Of a stretch of 64,000 nt of DNA, positions 17,698-26,766 are shown piece after piece. Numbering within the stretch: position 1 is the first letter of the stretch; every line of letters begins with the position of its first letter. Source of the stretch: PFL42 sp963789825 (GTDB taxonomy: Bacteria > Chloroflexota > Anaerolineae > Anaerolineales > E44-bin32); assembly GCA_963789825.1 (NCBI GenBank), contig CAWBME010000006.1:620001-684000 (forward strand), in the 5' to 3' direction. Below the pieces are notes generated by a model that was not told the origin of the DNA, searched no databases, and saw nothing but the letters and a program-made list of their open reading frames with translations. The translations under genes were made by a program, and so were the position numbers.

Positions 17698-18914
17698 CTA
17701 CAGGCTCAAGCGCGGCACGTCGATCACGATCTGGCGCAGCACCAACGCCAGGTCTTCCAGCTTCTCCGGGCTCACGCGTTCGGGAGTGTCCTTCTCGGTG
17801 TGGGCGATTTCCGCCCACAACTCGGAGAACCGGGCCGAAGTCACAGCCAGCGCCGGCCGCTCGTGCATCAGGAACAGACTGTGATCGCTCTGGTACCAAG
17901 CCTGGCCTTCGATCATTCCGGGACGCATCTGGAACGCCCGGCGAATGGCCTCGGCCATGGGCGGCGGGCAGCCATACAGCGAGAAGGCCATCGCCCCCGC
18001 CAAGTCGCCGGCGCCATCGATGTTGATGCCGAGCAAGATCTCGCCGAACCGGTCCTGATTTCGGCGCAGGAAGAGCTGCTCACCTGGAGCGCTGTAGTAG
18101 TCCTCCCCGTTGAGAGCCACCAGCTCGATGGCAAGGCTTGGCGTCAGCGACTGCAGGGACTCGGCCAGCAACAACAGGGTAATCACGCCGGCCGCATTGT
18201 CCAATGCACCCGGGGTCCCCAGCTTGGCGTCGATGTGGGCGAAGACCACGATCCGCGCCCCGGTGGCTGGACCCTTGCGTGCCTCCACGTTGTACCCGAA
18301 CGAAGGCGACCGTCTTGCCTGGATGGTCAAGTCGACCGCCTTGCCAGCATGCCCTGCCAGCTCGGCTCCGGCTTCTTCCGCCATGTGCGCACACGGGATG
18401 GGAAAGTCCCGTCCTCGATCAGGGGGAACGGAGAGATGGCGCCGGCCATTCCGGGATCGCGCCCGGTGGCCGCCAGGACCGCCGCCGGCCGCTTGCGTTC
18501 CAGGCAGGCAACGATCTGCTGATGCTCCTCCGGGTTGTAGAAAGGAAAGCCCTTGGGCATCAGTTGCTCTTTGGCGAGCGAACCGTGGATCAGCAGAATC
18601 GTCCCTTCTGCCTGGGCCCGCTCGAGCGCCTCGAGGCTGTCGACAACACACAGCCGGCCGCGGGCTTCACACCCGAGCGTGTACGGGGAGGGAAAGACCT
18701 TGTAGTGGGTGTTTGCCAGCCGCAGATCCGCACCACTGTGTTCCCATTCGATACACTCAAATTCCGGCGTTTCGACCTCGAAGCCGAAGGAAGTCACCTG
18801 GCGGGCAAACCAGTCGGTGGCCGCCCGGTTACCTGGGGATCCGACGGCTCGGCTTGGCAGGTCCCGGCAAAGGAACTGCAGCTGTGCGGCAACTCGTCTC
18901 GAGAGGTCACCCAC
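17698..18914 (-). CDS. M28-family zinc aminopeptidase, one frameshift
   Basis: A GTG start at 18914 follows AGGAGGAAG. The N-terminal half shows LPSRAVGSPGNRAATDWF, the usual M28 entry helix, then a protease-associated-like insertion (residues 75-170). The C-terminal half, in another frame from about 18400, has the co-catalytic zinc ligands: VVFAHIDAKLGTPGALDNAAG, then NGEDYYS with the catalytic Glu, then INIDGAGD and SDHSLFLMH. All five metal-ligand positions are visible. No secretion signal is seen, so it may be cytoplasmic. The frame change fits a one-base deletion (or two insertions), unlike most other breaks here. Substrate class cannot be assigned beyond peptides. Confidence 0.8.
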
Positions 18915-19062
18915 CTACTTCCTCCTCCTGCCGCATCGCCGGTGAGGCAGCGCGCCTTGCGCGCACTTCTGGACCGATGCAGATCGCGATGGCGTTGGGG
19001 CCGGCGGTCCCCCGCCGCGCCAACAAGACTCGCGCGCGCGGTCAGCCTCGGGTGAGGCTTGG

Positions 19063-19854
19063 TCAAATCCATCCGCGCAGCCGGTAGTACACCAGCGCTG
19101 TCAGCTCCCTCGCCAGGATCCGGCTCCGCGCCAGCGCGGCTTCGCTGGGCAGGAACGACAGCCCGGCCTCTTCGGCCCCCAGCGAGCGCCCCTTGGCGGC
19201 CGAGGGGACGGGGGTCATTCCCTCCACCGCGAATACCCCCATCGAGCGGCGCAAGTGCCATCCAGACGTGACCAGGATGAACTCATCCACGCCCTGTTTC
19301 GCCAGCAACGGCTGGAGGTGCTGCGCCTGGGCCAGCGTGTCCTTTGAGCTCATCTCGACCAGGATGCGCGCCGGCGGCACCCCCAGGCGAACGAGCTCAC
19401 GCTGCATCGCCACAGCCTCGGGGGTCGCGGCGGCGTTGTCTCCCGGCGGCCCGCCAGAGAGCACGACCCATGGCTCGTCGAGCAGGCGGTACAGGCGAGC
19501 TCCTTCGAGCAGCCGAACGGCGGTCGCCTCGCTGAGAGACTCGATCCTGCCCGCCGGCGCTTCGAAGCTCGCGCTGCCTCCCGAGAGGACCACGATCGCC
19601 TGCGCACCCGCGGCCTGCTCGGATGAGGTGATCGGCGCGTATCCGCGACTCAGCCACCCTTCGAGTGACGAGGCAAAGGCGGGCGTCGCCAGCACCCAAT
19701 AGCCTGCCAGCAGGCCAATCAGCCACACTCTCCCCCAACGCCGGCCGCGCTCGCCGGCGAGCAACAGCCCCACGCCGATCATCAGTCCAATGAGCAGCAA
19801 GGCCATCGATCCCGGCAGCAGGTACGACTTGAAGAGCAGCACGATCCCTTCCAT
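19063..19854 (-). CDS. YdcF/ElyC/SanA (DUF218) membrane protein
   Basis: A 263-residue protein with two N-terminal helices (about residues 12-32 and 42-62) and a DUF218 domain. Diagnostic segments are AIVVLSGG near residue 87, WVVLSGGPPGD near 128, AVAMQRELVRLGVPPARI, MSSKDTLAQA and ILVTSGWHLRRS with the conserved Ser/His region. Proteins of this group (ElyC, SanA) act in envelope integrity and undecaprenyl-lipid carrier metabolism; a similar role is an inference. The gap to the downstream peptidase gene is about 150 bp. The ATG at 19854 lacks a strong ribosome-binding site. Confidence 0.8.
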   Translation of the reverse strand: MEGIVLLFKSYLLPGSMALLLIGLMIGVGLLLAGERGRRWGRVWLIGLLAGYWVLATPAFASSLEGWLSRGYAPITSSEQAAGAQAIVVLSGGSASFEAPAGRIESLSEATAVRLLEGARLYRLLDEPWVVLSGGPPGDNAAATPEAVAMQRELVRLGVPPARILVEMSSKDTLAQAQHLQPLLAKQGVDEFILVTSGWHLRRSMGVFAVEGMTPVPSAAKGRSLGAEEAGLSFLPSEAALARSRILARELTALVYYRLRGWI

Positions 19855-19926
19855 GGCTCAACGCACTCTGCGAGGACCGGACCGAGCCTCCGGCGCGGCC
19901 TGATGACTACCGGCGGCTGCCATCGA

Positions 19927-21175
19927 TCAAGCCACCTTCTCCAGCATCAATTCGTAGACGTGCACGATTCGGGGAGCGATTTCCTGCCAGGCATAGGTGC
20001 GGGCGTAGGCCGCCGCCTGGCGCCCCAGGCGTTGGCGCAGTGCGTCATCCTCCGCCAGCAGCCGCAGCCGGTGCGCCAAAGCCGCAGCGTCGGCAGTGGG
20101 CACGTGAAAGCCAGTCTCGCCATCCTTCACCAGGAAGGCCAGGCCGCCGGTCTCGGAGGCGACAACGGGCGCGCCGCAGGCCATGGCCTCCAGCGCCACC
20201 ATGCCGAAAAACTCGTAGTGCGAGGGGACAACCACCATGTCGGCGGCGGAGTAGTAATACTGGAGCGTATCCTGGTCTCGCTTGCCGAGAAACGCCACCA
20301 TGTCGCCGAGGCCCAACTCGATGCGCAGGTTCTGCAAACGCAGCATCTCCGCGGTCATGCGCTCGGGCTCGGCTTCGGGATCGCCGCCGATGATGGCCAC
20401 GCACATTGGACGACGTTCCAGGGTTCCCTCACGCTTAAGGATCGCCATGGCCTGCAGCAGCGTGTCGACCCCCTTGAGCGGCTGGATTCGGCCGACAAAC
20501 AGGATCATATTGTCTCGGCAGTCCATGCCGATGAATTCCTTGGCTTCGTCCGGTGGGATGGGATAGAAGCGGCTGGTGTCCACACCCGGCGGAATCACCA
20601 CAACCCGTTGGGGATCGGCGTGATACAACCACTGGAACTGCGCCAGTTCGGCCTGGGTCGAGGCCACGATCTGATCGGCTTCGCGCAGCAGCCGGGTCTC
20701 CACCGCCAGGCGCTCCGGGGAAGCACGCTCATCCTGGCTGCGAGCTACCCGGTTCTTCATTTCGCCGAGTGTATGGAAGGTTTGAACGAAAGGCGTGCCC
20801 CACACGTCGCGCAGGGTCGAGCGCGGCGATGCCCGACATCCAGTAGTGGCTGTGCACGAGGTCATAGCGTTCACCCTTGGCTGCGGCAAACGACCGGATG
20901 CCTTCGACGAAGGCGGGGATATGCGCTTCCAGCCCACGCAACCCGACCGGCGACTCCGGCCCCGCCCGAACATGCACCACCCGGTTGCCGAAGCCGAGGT
21001 TATGCAGCACATGCGGGACATGGTCGTCCTGCGAACGCGTGAAGACGTCCACGCCGACTCCCTCGCGCCCCAGCTCGCGGGTCAGCTCGCGCACGTAGAC
21101 GTTCATGCCGCCGGTGTCTTTCCCACCCAGTGTCGCCAGCGGACAGGTATGATAGGACAACATGGCCACGCGCAT
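19927..21175 (-). CDS. GT4-family glycosyltransferase (MshA/SPS-like), one frameshift
   Basis: N-terminal domain begins MRVAMLSYHTCPLATLGGKDTGGMNVYV, split here as two motifs: the SYHTCPLA strand and the GGMNVYVRELT loop typical of MshA- and sucrose-phosphate-synthase-like retaining enzymes; DLVHSHYWMSG follows. The C-terminal domain has ILFVGRIQPLKGVDTLL and the nucleotide-sugar motif VVPSHYEFFGMVALEAMACG with the E-x7-E pattern. One inserted base near 20825 splits the frames. Likely adds a sugar to a small acceptor in the cytoplasm. A MshA role is possible by similarity but mycothiol partners are absent. The ATG is 6 nt after a GATAAT box, so the message may be leaderless. Confidence 0.83.
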
Positions 21176-21181
21176 GCCGCG

Positions 21182-21187
21182 ATTATC
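21182..21187 (-). promoter_or_regulatory. -10-like GATAAT six nt before the glycosyltransferase ATG
   Basis: Minus-strand GATAAT, then six bases (CGCGGC), then the ATG at 21175. One mismatch to TATAAT. Part of a recurring pattern in this window. Confidence 0.4.
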
Positions 21188-21203
21188 CCCGACGCCGCGC
21201 TTC

Positions 21204-21233
21204 TTGCCAAGGAACTCGGGCGGCTGGTATAAT
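21204..21233 (+). promoter_or_regulatory. Promoter of tRNA-Thr
   Basis: TTGCCA at 21204-21209, an 18-nt spacer, and TATAAT at 21228-21233 in GGTATAATC. Transcription would begin near 21240, about 38 nt before the mature tRNA. Confidence 0.7.
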
Positions 21234-21277
21234 CATTCCTCGAGCGCCGGCCCTGCATGCGGCGCCTCACCGTGCGG

Positions 21278-21350
21278 GCCACCATAGCTCAGCTGGCAGA
21301 GCGGGCGTTTCGTAAACGTCAGGTCGAGGGTTCGAATCCCTCTGGTGGCT
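21278..21350 (+). tRNA. tRNA-Thr (anticodon CGT)
   Basis: The full cloverleaf is visible. Acceptor strands GCCACCA and TGGTGGC pair over 7 bp, the D-arm is GCTC...GAGC, the anticodon stem is GGCGT/ACGTC (4-5 pairs) with loop TTCGTAA, and the T-arm is GAGGG-TTCGAAT-CCCTC. The anticodon CGT reads ACG (Thr). The discriminator is T. The 3' CCA is not encoded and must be added. It has its own promoter and a hairpin terminator. Confidence 0.95.
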
Positions 21351-21366
21351 CCTCCCTGCGCCGGCA

Positions 21367-21390
21367 AAGGCCGCCTGAACGGGCGGCCTT
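21367..21390 (+). terminator. Terminator of tRNA-Thr
   Basis: AAGGCCGCC (21367-21375) pairs with GGCGGCCTT (21382-21390) around a 6-nt loop, followed by CCGCTTTCC. It lies 17 nt past the tRNA. Confidence 0.65.
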
Positions 21391-21451
21391 CCGCTTTCCC
21401 CGCCCCTGCCCGCCCCGTCGCGCCTCGAGCGCTGGTCACAGGTGCCGGCGG

Positions 21452-21457
21452 TATAAT
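21452..21457 (+). promoter_or_regulatory. -10 element of udk, seven nt before the start codon
   Basis: TATAAT within GGTATAATC, then seven bases, then the ATG at 21465. No Shine-Dalgarno fits between, so transcription probably starts at or next to the A of the ATG. Confidence 0.6.
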
Positions 21458-21464
21458 CCCCGGC

Positions 21465-22115
21465 ATGCAACCGGACAAACCTCCCGTCGTGATCGGGATC
21501 GCCGGCGGCACTGGGTCGGGCAAGACCACGGTGGCGCATGTCATCCTCGGGCGAGTCGGCGCCGGACACATCGCCTTGCTCAGCCACGACGCCTACTACA
21601 AGAATCTCAAGGATCTCCCCGCCGTTCAGCGGGAACAGATCAACTTCGACCACCCCGAGTCCCTGCAAACCGACTTGCTGGTCGAGCACATCCAGCAGCT
21701 GCGCCGCTGGCAGGCGGTCAACGTTCCGGTCTACGACTTCACCACCCACTCCAGGAAGTCGATCTCGCTCCTGGTCGATCCGCAGCCCGTGATCTTGGTC
21801 GACGGCATCCTGATCTTCGCCGAGCCGGCGCTGCGCGAGATGTTCGATGTGAAGATCTTCGTCGATACTCCACCCGATATCCGCTTCATCCGCCGCCTGG
21901 AGCGGGATATCCGCGAGCGTGGACGGAGCGTCGAGTCTGTCATCCACCAGTACCAGACCACGGTGCGTCCGATGCACCTGGAATTCGTCGAGCCCTCGAA
22001 GCGCTATGCCGATGTCATCATCCCGGAAGGCGGCTTGAACACCGTGGCGATGGATATGGTGGTCGCCCGAATCGAGTCCCTGCTCGGAGACCAGCCAGGA
22101 GAACCCCAGCCATGA
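21465..22115 (+). CDS. udk: Uridine kinase
   Basis: Phosphorylates uridine and cytidine to the monophosphates in pyrimidine salvage. The P-loop GGTGSGKT is at residues 14-21; LLSHDAYYKNL, INFDHPESLQTDLL, PVYDFTTHSR and VILVDGILIF are the standard uridine kinase motifs, and the LID contains RRLERDIRERGRS. Length (216 residues) is normal. The start at 21465 gives the usual N-terminus and lies 7 nt after a -10 box without a ribosome site. The stop overlaps the cyclophilin start (ATGA). Confidence 0.95.
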   Translation: MQPDKPPVVIGIAGGTGSGKTTVAHVILGRVGAGHIALLSHDAYYKNLKDLPAVQREQINFDHPESLQTDLLVEHIQQLRRWQAVNVPVYDFTTHSRKSISLLVDPQPVILVDGILIFAEPALREMFDVKIFVDTPPDIRFIRRLERDIRERGRSVESVIHQYQTTVRPMHLEFVEPSKRYADVIIPEGGLNTVAMDMVVARIESLLGDQPGEPQP

Positions 22116-22624
22116 CCAGCAAGAAGTACAGCGCCCCACCCGCCATGCAGATCGACCCCGCCAAGTCGTACGCCGCAACGCTGCACACGGACAAGGGCGA
22201 CATCGTCGTCGAACTGTACGCCAGGAAGGCGCCCCAGACGGTCAACAACTTCGTCTTCCTGGCGAGAGATGGGTTCTACGACAACGTGCTCTTCCACCGG
22301 GTGATCAAGGACTTCATGGCGCAGGGCGGCGATCCCACCGGCACCGGCACCGGCGGCCCCGGCTATCGCTTCGCCGACGAGTTCGACCCCAGCCTCAAGC
22401 ACGATGGGCCGGGAGTGCTCTCGATGGCCAATGCTGGACCGGGAACCAACGGTTCGCAGTTCTTCCTGACGCACGTAGCCACTCCCTGGCTGGACGGGAA
22501 GCACACCGTCTTTGGCAAGGTGAAGAGCGGGCTGGACGTGCTGATGGCCATCCCGCCGCGTGACCCGTCTGATCCCCGCGCGCCGGCGGTCGCAATCCGC
22601 AGCGTTGAGATCGCAGAGACTTGA
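22112..22624 (+). CDS. Cyclophilin-type peptidyl-prolyl isomerase
   Basis: A 170-residue cytoplasmic cyclophilin that accelerates proline isomerisation in protein folding. It has the family signature LFHRVIKDFMAQGGDPTGTG, with the catalytic Arg, then GPGTNGSQFFLT and TPWLDGKHTVFG. No signal peptide is present; about 20 extra residues precede the domain. The ATG overlaps the udk stop as ATGA, with AGGAG 9 nt upstream, so it is translationally coupled. The next gene starts with TTG overlapping this stop. Three coupled genes (udk, this, VTT protein) form the operon. Confidence 0.93.
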   Translation: MTSKKYSAPPAMQIDPAKSYAATLHTDKGDIVVELYARKAPQTVNNFVFLARDGFYDNVLFHRVIKDFMAQGGDPTGTGTGGPGYRFADEFDPSLKHDGPGVLSMANAGPGTNGSQFFLTHVATPWLDGKHTVFGKVKSGLDVLMAIPPRDPSDPRAPAVAIRSVEIAET

Positions 22625-23202
22625 ACGCGAGGGCCGAGCTCGAAGGCTGGCGACTGCATCTCACGCGCCTGGCTGGCCTGGTCTTGGTGGTGGCATTTTC
22701 GGGCGCCATCTACTTCTTCGCGGCCCGCATCGACAATATTGAAATCTACGGCTACCCGGGAGTGTTCCTGCTCTCCCTGCTCGCCAATGCCACCATCATC
22801 TTCCCTGCGCCCAGCGTGGCGGTTGCTTTTGCCATGGGCAATGTGCTGAACCCGCTCGGCGTCGCGCTGGCGGCGGGCGCCGGAGCGGCGCTGGGCGAGC
22901 TCACCGGCTATCTGGCTGGCTATACCGGCCAGGCGCTGATCCCGCATTCGGATACCTACGACCGCCTTGAACGCCTCACCCGGCGCTACGGCGGATGGGC
23001 AATCCTGGTCCTGGCCATGATTCCCAATCCGGCGTTCGACATTGCCGGCGCGGTCGCCGGCGCGATGCGCATGCCTGTGCTCACCTTCCTCCTCTTCGCC
23101 TTTGTCGGCAAGACGCTGAAGATGCTGGTGACGGCGTTGGCCGGCGCATACTCGCTGGATTGGCTCACGGCCTTTGCAGCCGGCGGCTTCCGGCTCCCCT
23201 AG
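22621..23202 (+). CDS. VTT/DedA-like membrane protein
   Basis: A 193-residue inner-membrane protein with about five helices. Typical VTT (SNARE-associated/DedA) features are the re-entrant segments around NATIIFPAPSVAVAFAMG and GAGAALGELTGYLAGYTG, the conserved Gly-rich turn and ILVLAMIPNPAFDIAGAVAG, and a final FVGKTLKMLVT helix. DedA-family proteins are linked to lipid-carrier recycling and proton-dependent transport. The start is a TTG at 22621 that overlaps the cyclophilin stop (TTGA). Shorter than most DedA proteins, but all core motifs are present. Confidence 0.82.
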   Translation: MNARAELEGWRLHLTRLAGLVLVVAFSGAIYFFAARIDNIEIYGYPGVFLLSLLANATIIFPAPSVAVAFAMGNVLNPLGVALAAGAGAALGELTGYLAGYTGQALIPHSDTYDRLERLTRRYGGWAILVLAMIPNPAFDIAGAVAGAMRMPVLTFLLFAFVGKTLKMLVTALAGAYSLDWLTAFAAGGFRLP

Positions 23203-23451
23203 CAGGCTGCTGAGAAACAGCGTGTGATCGTCCAGCCCTTTCCCCTAGCCCCTCCCCCTGCATGAGCCGACGTCCGCGACTCACGCCAGTCCCGCAGGGG
23301 AAGGGGTGGTATTCCTGGGGGTGAGGGAGCTTGGCTCCCCCACCCCCCAAGATCTTGTTCCCCCTCTCCGCCACGGTTCATGGTGTACCCGTGCGCCGTC
23401 CTCGGAGAGGGGTCAGGGGGTGAGGTCGAACGCGCGTTTTCCAGCCAGCAC
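23203..23451. repeat. Palindromic GC-rich intergenic element
   Basis: No gene is seen. A CCCCTCCCCCTGC arm pairs with GCAGGGGAAGGGG about 30 nt later (one bulge), and a second pair, CCCTCTCCG / CGGAGAGGG, encloses about 40 nt. The stretch is strongly biased to C runs. A similar C-rich, CCCTCACCCC-like run closes the window (about 63976-64000). It may be one copy of a dispersed repeat and may also terminate transcription of the operon upstream. Confidence 0.4.
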
Positions 23452-24327
23452 CTAGCCGAGTGTGCTGTCCCCGGCAGCCAGCACATAGAAGGCGCGCGGG
23501 AACGCTTCCTGCTCGAGCGTGAGGAAGTCGGTCAGCAGGTAGCCTTGCGCAAAGGCCCCCTCGAGCAGAGCCCATACCTGATCCCGCCATGCTGCAGCCA
23601 GGCTGGGATCCTGGCGCATGAATGCGCCCGCATCCGCCGGGAGTTCCAGCAACGCCAGCGGCCTGCTGGGCGCCTCGACCACTCTCGAGGGCGTGGGCAT
23701 CCCGGCGCGGTTGAGGCCGGCCGGATTGACTTGCTGGGCGCCGGCTTCAAGGTAGTGAGCGAGGGTGAGCGCCTGACGGCGAGCGCCCGCCCGCGACTGC
23801 ACCCGCTGGCTCTTGAGCCACCAATCCACCTCGATCCGCCGCACAGGCCCGCCACTGGCGACGGTCGCCTGACGGGGGTCTACCCACCCGCTGCTTGTGG
23901 CGCCCAGCCGATGAAACGAGAGCGCCGCAGTCCGGCTGTCGAGCGGGTCCAGTTCCCAGGAGATCAACGGCAGCCCATCGATCTCCGCAGCCCGGCGCAG
24001 GCTGAGCATCAGCGCCGTGGCGATCCCTCGGCGGCGCCACGCGGGGTGCACCAGCAGAATCGCCAGATGCAGTTTCAGCCGGGCCTGCACGATCCGCCGG
24101 TCGGATCGGGAGTCATCGCCCAGCATGGCAACTGCAGCAGCCCGCAAGCCGCTCTCTCCGACAACGCCCAGCACCTTTCCCCCGTGACGTGCGTGCATCA
24201 CCAGGAACCCCGCCGCCACCCCTGCCTCGCACTCGCAGGACGCTTGCAGCGCCTCCCAGCCGGCAAGGCGTTCTGGCGTATCTAGCGAGGCGATCGCCCA
24301 CTCGATAGGCTTCGGCTCAGGGCTCAC
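23452..24327 (-). CDS. GNAT-family acetyltransferase
   Basis: A 291-residue protein with the acetyl-CoA-binding motif VHPAWRRRGIATALM (about 93-107) and the following helix SLRRAAEIDGLPLISWELDP, as in the predicted acetyltransferases of the COG3375 type. The C-terminal 130 residues (ALTLAHYLEAG..., then YLLTDFLTLEQEAFPRAFYVL) are outside the core domain and resemble the long tails of that group. Start is GTG at 24327 with AAGGGATC upstream. The substrate is unknown. It is downstream of an epimerase-like gene on the same strand, 64 bp apart. Confidence 0.8.
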   Translation of the reverse strand: MSPEPKPIEWAIASLDTPERLAGWEALQASCECEAGVAAGFLVMHARHGGKVLGVVGESGLRAAAVAMLGDDSRSDRRIVQARLKLHLAILLVHPAWRRRGIATALMLSLRRAAEIDGLPLISWELDPLDSRTAALSFHRLGATSSGWVDPRQATVASGGPVRRIEVDWWLKSQRVQSRAGARRQALTLAHYLEAGAQQVNPAGLNRAGMPTPSRVVEAPSRPLALLELPADAGAFMRQDPSLAAAWRDQVWALLEGAFAQGYLLTDFLTLEQEAFPRAFYVLAAGDSTLG

Positions 24328-24391
24328 GGCAGATCCCTTTCAGGCACGGGCGGATCTGGGATTGGGCGCTGTTCGACCGGTCCACTTTGGG

Positions 24392-25339
24392 TCAGTCGAC
24401 GATCGGACGACGCGCGAACAACCGGCGGACAAACTCCCAGGTCCAATTGCGACCCTGGATATGGTCAAGGTGCGCTTCGAGGCGCGCCGGCTGCAGGCCG
24501 AACCGGCTGGGCAGCGTGTTCAACTCAGCGGTCCGGTTGGCGGCCAGATCGTCGATCCAGAAATCTCCCAGCGGCCAGGCAGGGAGCAAGCGGGCCGTGA
24601 CGCTCCAGGCCGCCCGCAGGTACGGCGGGCGCATGTGGTTGAGCAATCGGGTGATACTGCCAGCTGCCATCACCTCGCGCGCCAGTTGGTTGGCCGTGAG
24701 GTACTCCGGCCCCCCGATTTCGTGTAGCTGGCCGCCCCGCTCCGGCTCGGCCATGGTCCAGCGGATCAGGGTCACCAGATCCTCAACCCAGAGCGGGTGG
24801 AGGAGCACCTCCCCATCCCCGGGCAGGAAGAATACCAGGGGCGAGACGGCGGCTGCCAGCGCCAGGCTCTCGGTGAGGTGGTCGCCCCGGCCGAACAGCG
24901 CTCCGGTGCGGAAGATGGTGTGGGGCACCCCGCTGGACTGGATCGCCTCTTCCGCCAGCGCCTTCGCCCGCAGCACCGGGTAGGCCGACGAGCGGTTCGC
25001 TCCGACACGGCTGACGAAGATCAGCTGGCGTACGCCGACCTCGGCCGCCGCCTGCGCCAGGTTACGGGCACCCTGCACATCGGTGTGCAACAGGTCGACC
25101 TCCGCCGCACTGTGCTCGGCGCTGGCTAGATGGATGACGGTGTCCACGCCGACCATCGCCGCCCGCACGCCACGCACATCGGCGAGCGAGGTCAACGCGG
25201 CCTCCACCCCCAGCCCGCGCGGCAGCGCCGGATCCTGCCGCGAGGGCTTGAGCAGGACGCGGGGCTTCTCCCCCTCCTGCATCAACCGACGCAACAAGTG
25301 CCGGCCGGTGAACCCGGTGGCTCCGGTGACCAGGATCAT
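24392..25339 (-). CDS. Atypical SDR: NAD(P)-binding epimerase-like protein
   Basis: A 315-residue Rossmann protein starting MILVTGATGFTGRHLLRRL, with the TGATGFTG glycine motif at residues 5-12. There is IHLASAEHSAAEVD and a later RVGANRSSAYPVLRAKALAE region where the classical YxxxK would be; here YPVLRAK keeps a Tyr and a Lys. Such proteins often bind NAD(P) in quinone- or complex-I-related roles (NDUFA9-like), or act as reductases. The reaction is not assignable. A TAGAAT box lies about 90 nt upstream. The ATG at 25339 gives the family-typical N-terminus. Confidence 0.8.
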   Translation of the reverse strand: MILVTGATGFTGRHLLRRLMQEGEKPRVLLKPSRQDPALPRGLGVEAALTSLADVRGVRAAMVGVDTVIHLASAEHSAAEVDLLHTDVQGARNLAQAAAEVGVRQLIFVSRVGANRSSAYPVLRAKALAEEAIQSSGVPHTIFRTGALFGRGDHLTESLALAAAVSPLVFFLPGDGEVLLHPLWVEDLVTLIRWTMAEPERGGQLHEIGGPEYLTANQLAREVMAAGSITRLLNHMRPPYLRAAWSVTARLLPAWPLGDFWIDDLAANRTAELNTLPSRFGLQPARLEAHLDHIQGRNWTWEFVRRLFARRPIVD

Positions 25340-25426
25340 TGGGCTGCGGTTCCTCGGTTGGTATGCACCCGGCGACGGTTCAGCCAAGCGCCTTGTAGGT
25401 GCGGTGAGCGGAGTGACAATTCGTGA

Positions 25427-25432
25427 ATTCTA
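25427..25432 (-). promoter_or_regulatory. -10 element of the SDR gene
   Basis: Minus-strand TAGAAT, 87 nt upstream of the ATG, in the short gap divergent from fabF. No clear -35. Confidence 0.45.
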
Positions 25433-25470
25433 GCACACAGCGCATCGCCTCCTGGCGCGTTTTCGGGTGT

Positions 25471-25476
25471 TATACT
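25471..25476 (+). promoter_or_regulatory. -10 element of fabF-fabH
   Basis: TATACT in GTTATACTCGCC. The start codon lies 35 nt further on, after AGAGAGAGAGGA. It is divergent from the SDR promoter. Confidence 0.55.
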
Positions 25477-25511
25477 CGCCACGCTCGACCGCCGGAGAGA
25501 GAGAGGACCCG

Positions 25512-26766
25512 ATGGAACGCCGACGTGTCGTAATCACCGGCATGGGCTGTCTCAGCCCGCTGGGAAACGACGTGGTCAGCAGTTGGCAGGGGGCGCTGGC
25601 CGGCCGGTCCGGCGCCGGGCCGATCACGCAGTTCGATCCCTCCGCCTTCGAAACGCACTTCGCCGCCGAGGTGAAGGGCTTCGACGGCGAAGCGGCGCTG
25701 GGGCGCAGGCTTGCCCGACGCACCGACCGCTTCACGCAGTTCGCCCAGGTCACGGCGGAACAGGCACTGGCCGACTCCGGCCTTCAGGTCAGCGATGCCA
25801 ATCGCGACCGCATCGGAGTCACTCTCGGGACAGGCATCGGCGGCGTCGCCACGTTGGTCAACGAGGAGGAGCGCTACCTTGCGCAGGGCCCACGCCGCGT
25901 AAGCCCTCACACCGTGCCCATGATGCTTCCCGATGCTGCGGCAGGTCAGCTGGCGATCGCCTTTGGCCTGCGCGGTCCGAACATGGCGGTGGTCACGGCG
26001 TGCGCCTCCAGCTCGAACGCCATCGGCGAAGCGGCGGAGATGATCCGACACAACCGGGCCGACGCCATGCTGGCCGGGGGCTCGGAGGCAGCCATCGTGC
26101 CGGTGGCCGTCGCCGGCTTCAACGCCATGGGCGCGGTCTCGCGCCGCAACGACGACCCTGCGGGCGCTTCACGCCCGTTCGATCTACATCGTGACGGCTT
26201 CGTCATCGGCGAGGGGGCGGCTGTCTTGGTGCTCGAAGCACTCGATTTCGCCCGAGCGCGGGGCGCGCATCCTGGCCGAGCTGGCGGGCTACGGCACGAC
26301 CAACGACGCCTTCCACATCTCCGCCCCGGCGGAGAACGGCGCCGGCGCCGCCGCCTGCATGCGGCTGGCGCTCAAGGATGCCGGGCTGCAGCCCACACAG
26401 ATTGACTACATCAACGCTCACGGAACCAGCACCAAGCTCAACGATGCCAGCGAGACGGCGGCGATCAAGACCGTGTTCGGGGAGGCCGCCCGGAGCGTCC
26501 CCATCTCTTCGACGAAGTCGATGACCGGGCATCTGATGGGCGCCGCCGGCGCCCTGGAGGCGGTGTTCTCCATCCAGGCGCTGCGGGAATCGATCGTCCC
26601 GCCCACCATCAACCTGCAGACGCCGGATCCGGATTGCGACCTGGACTACATTCCCCACACGGCGCGCAAGCTTGCGCTGCGGTTCATCCTCTCCAACTCG
26701 TTCGGCTTCGGCGGTCACAACGCTTCGCTGATCTTCGCCCACCCAGACGCCGGCGGCCAGGGCTGA
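25512..26766 (+). CDS. fabF: 3-oxoacyl-ACP synthase II, one frameshift
   Basis: Condenses malonyl-ACP with acyl-ACP in fatty-acid elongation. The catalytic Cys is in VTACASSSNAI, and the two His residues are in INAHGTSTKLND and MTGHLMGAAGALE; PFDLHRDGFVIGEGA and SNSFGFGGHNASLIF are also standard. The reading frame shifts once near 26255 in CGCGGGGCGCGC: removing one G gives ARARILAEL and a normal 417-residue enzyme. Start ATG 25512 is preceded by a purine-rich ribosome site. The last base of the stop is shared with the first base of fabH (TGATG). I read the break as a probable sequence error. Confidence 0.93.
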
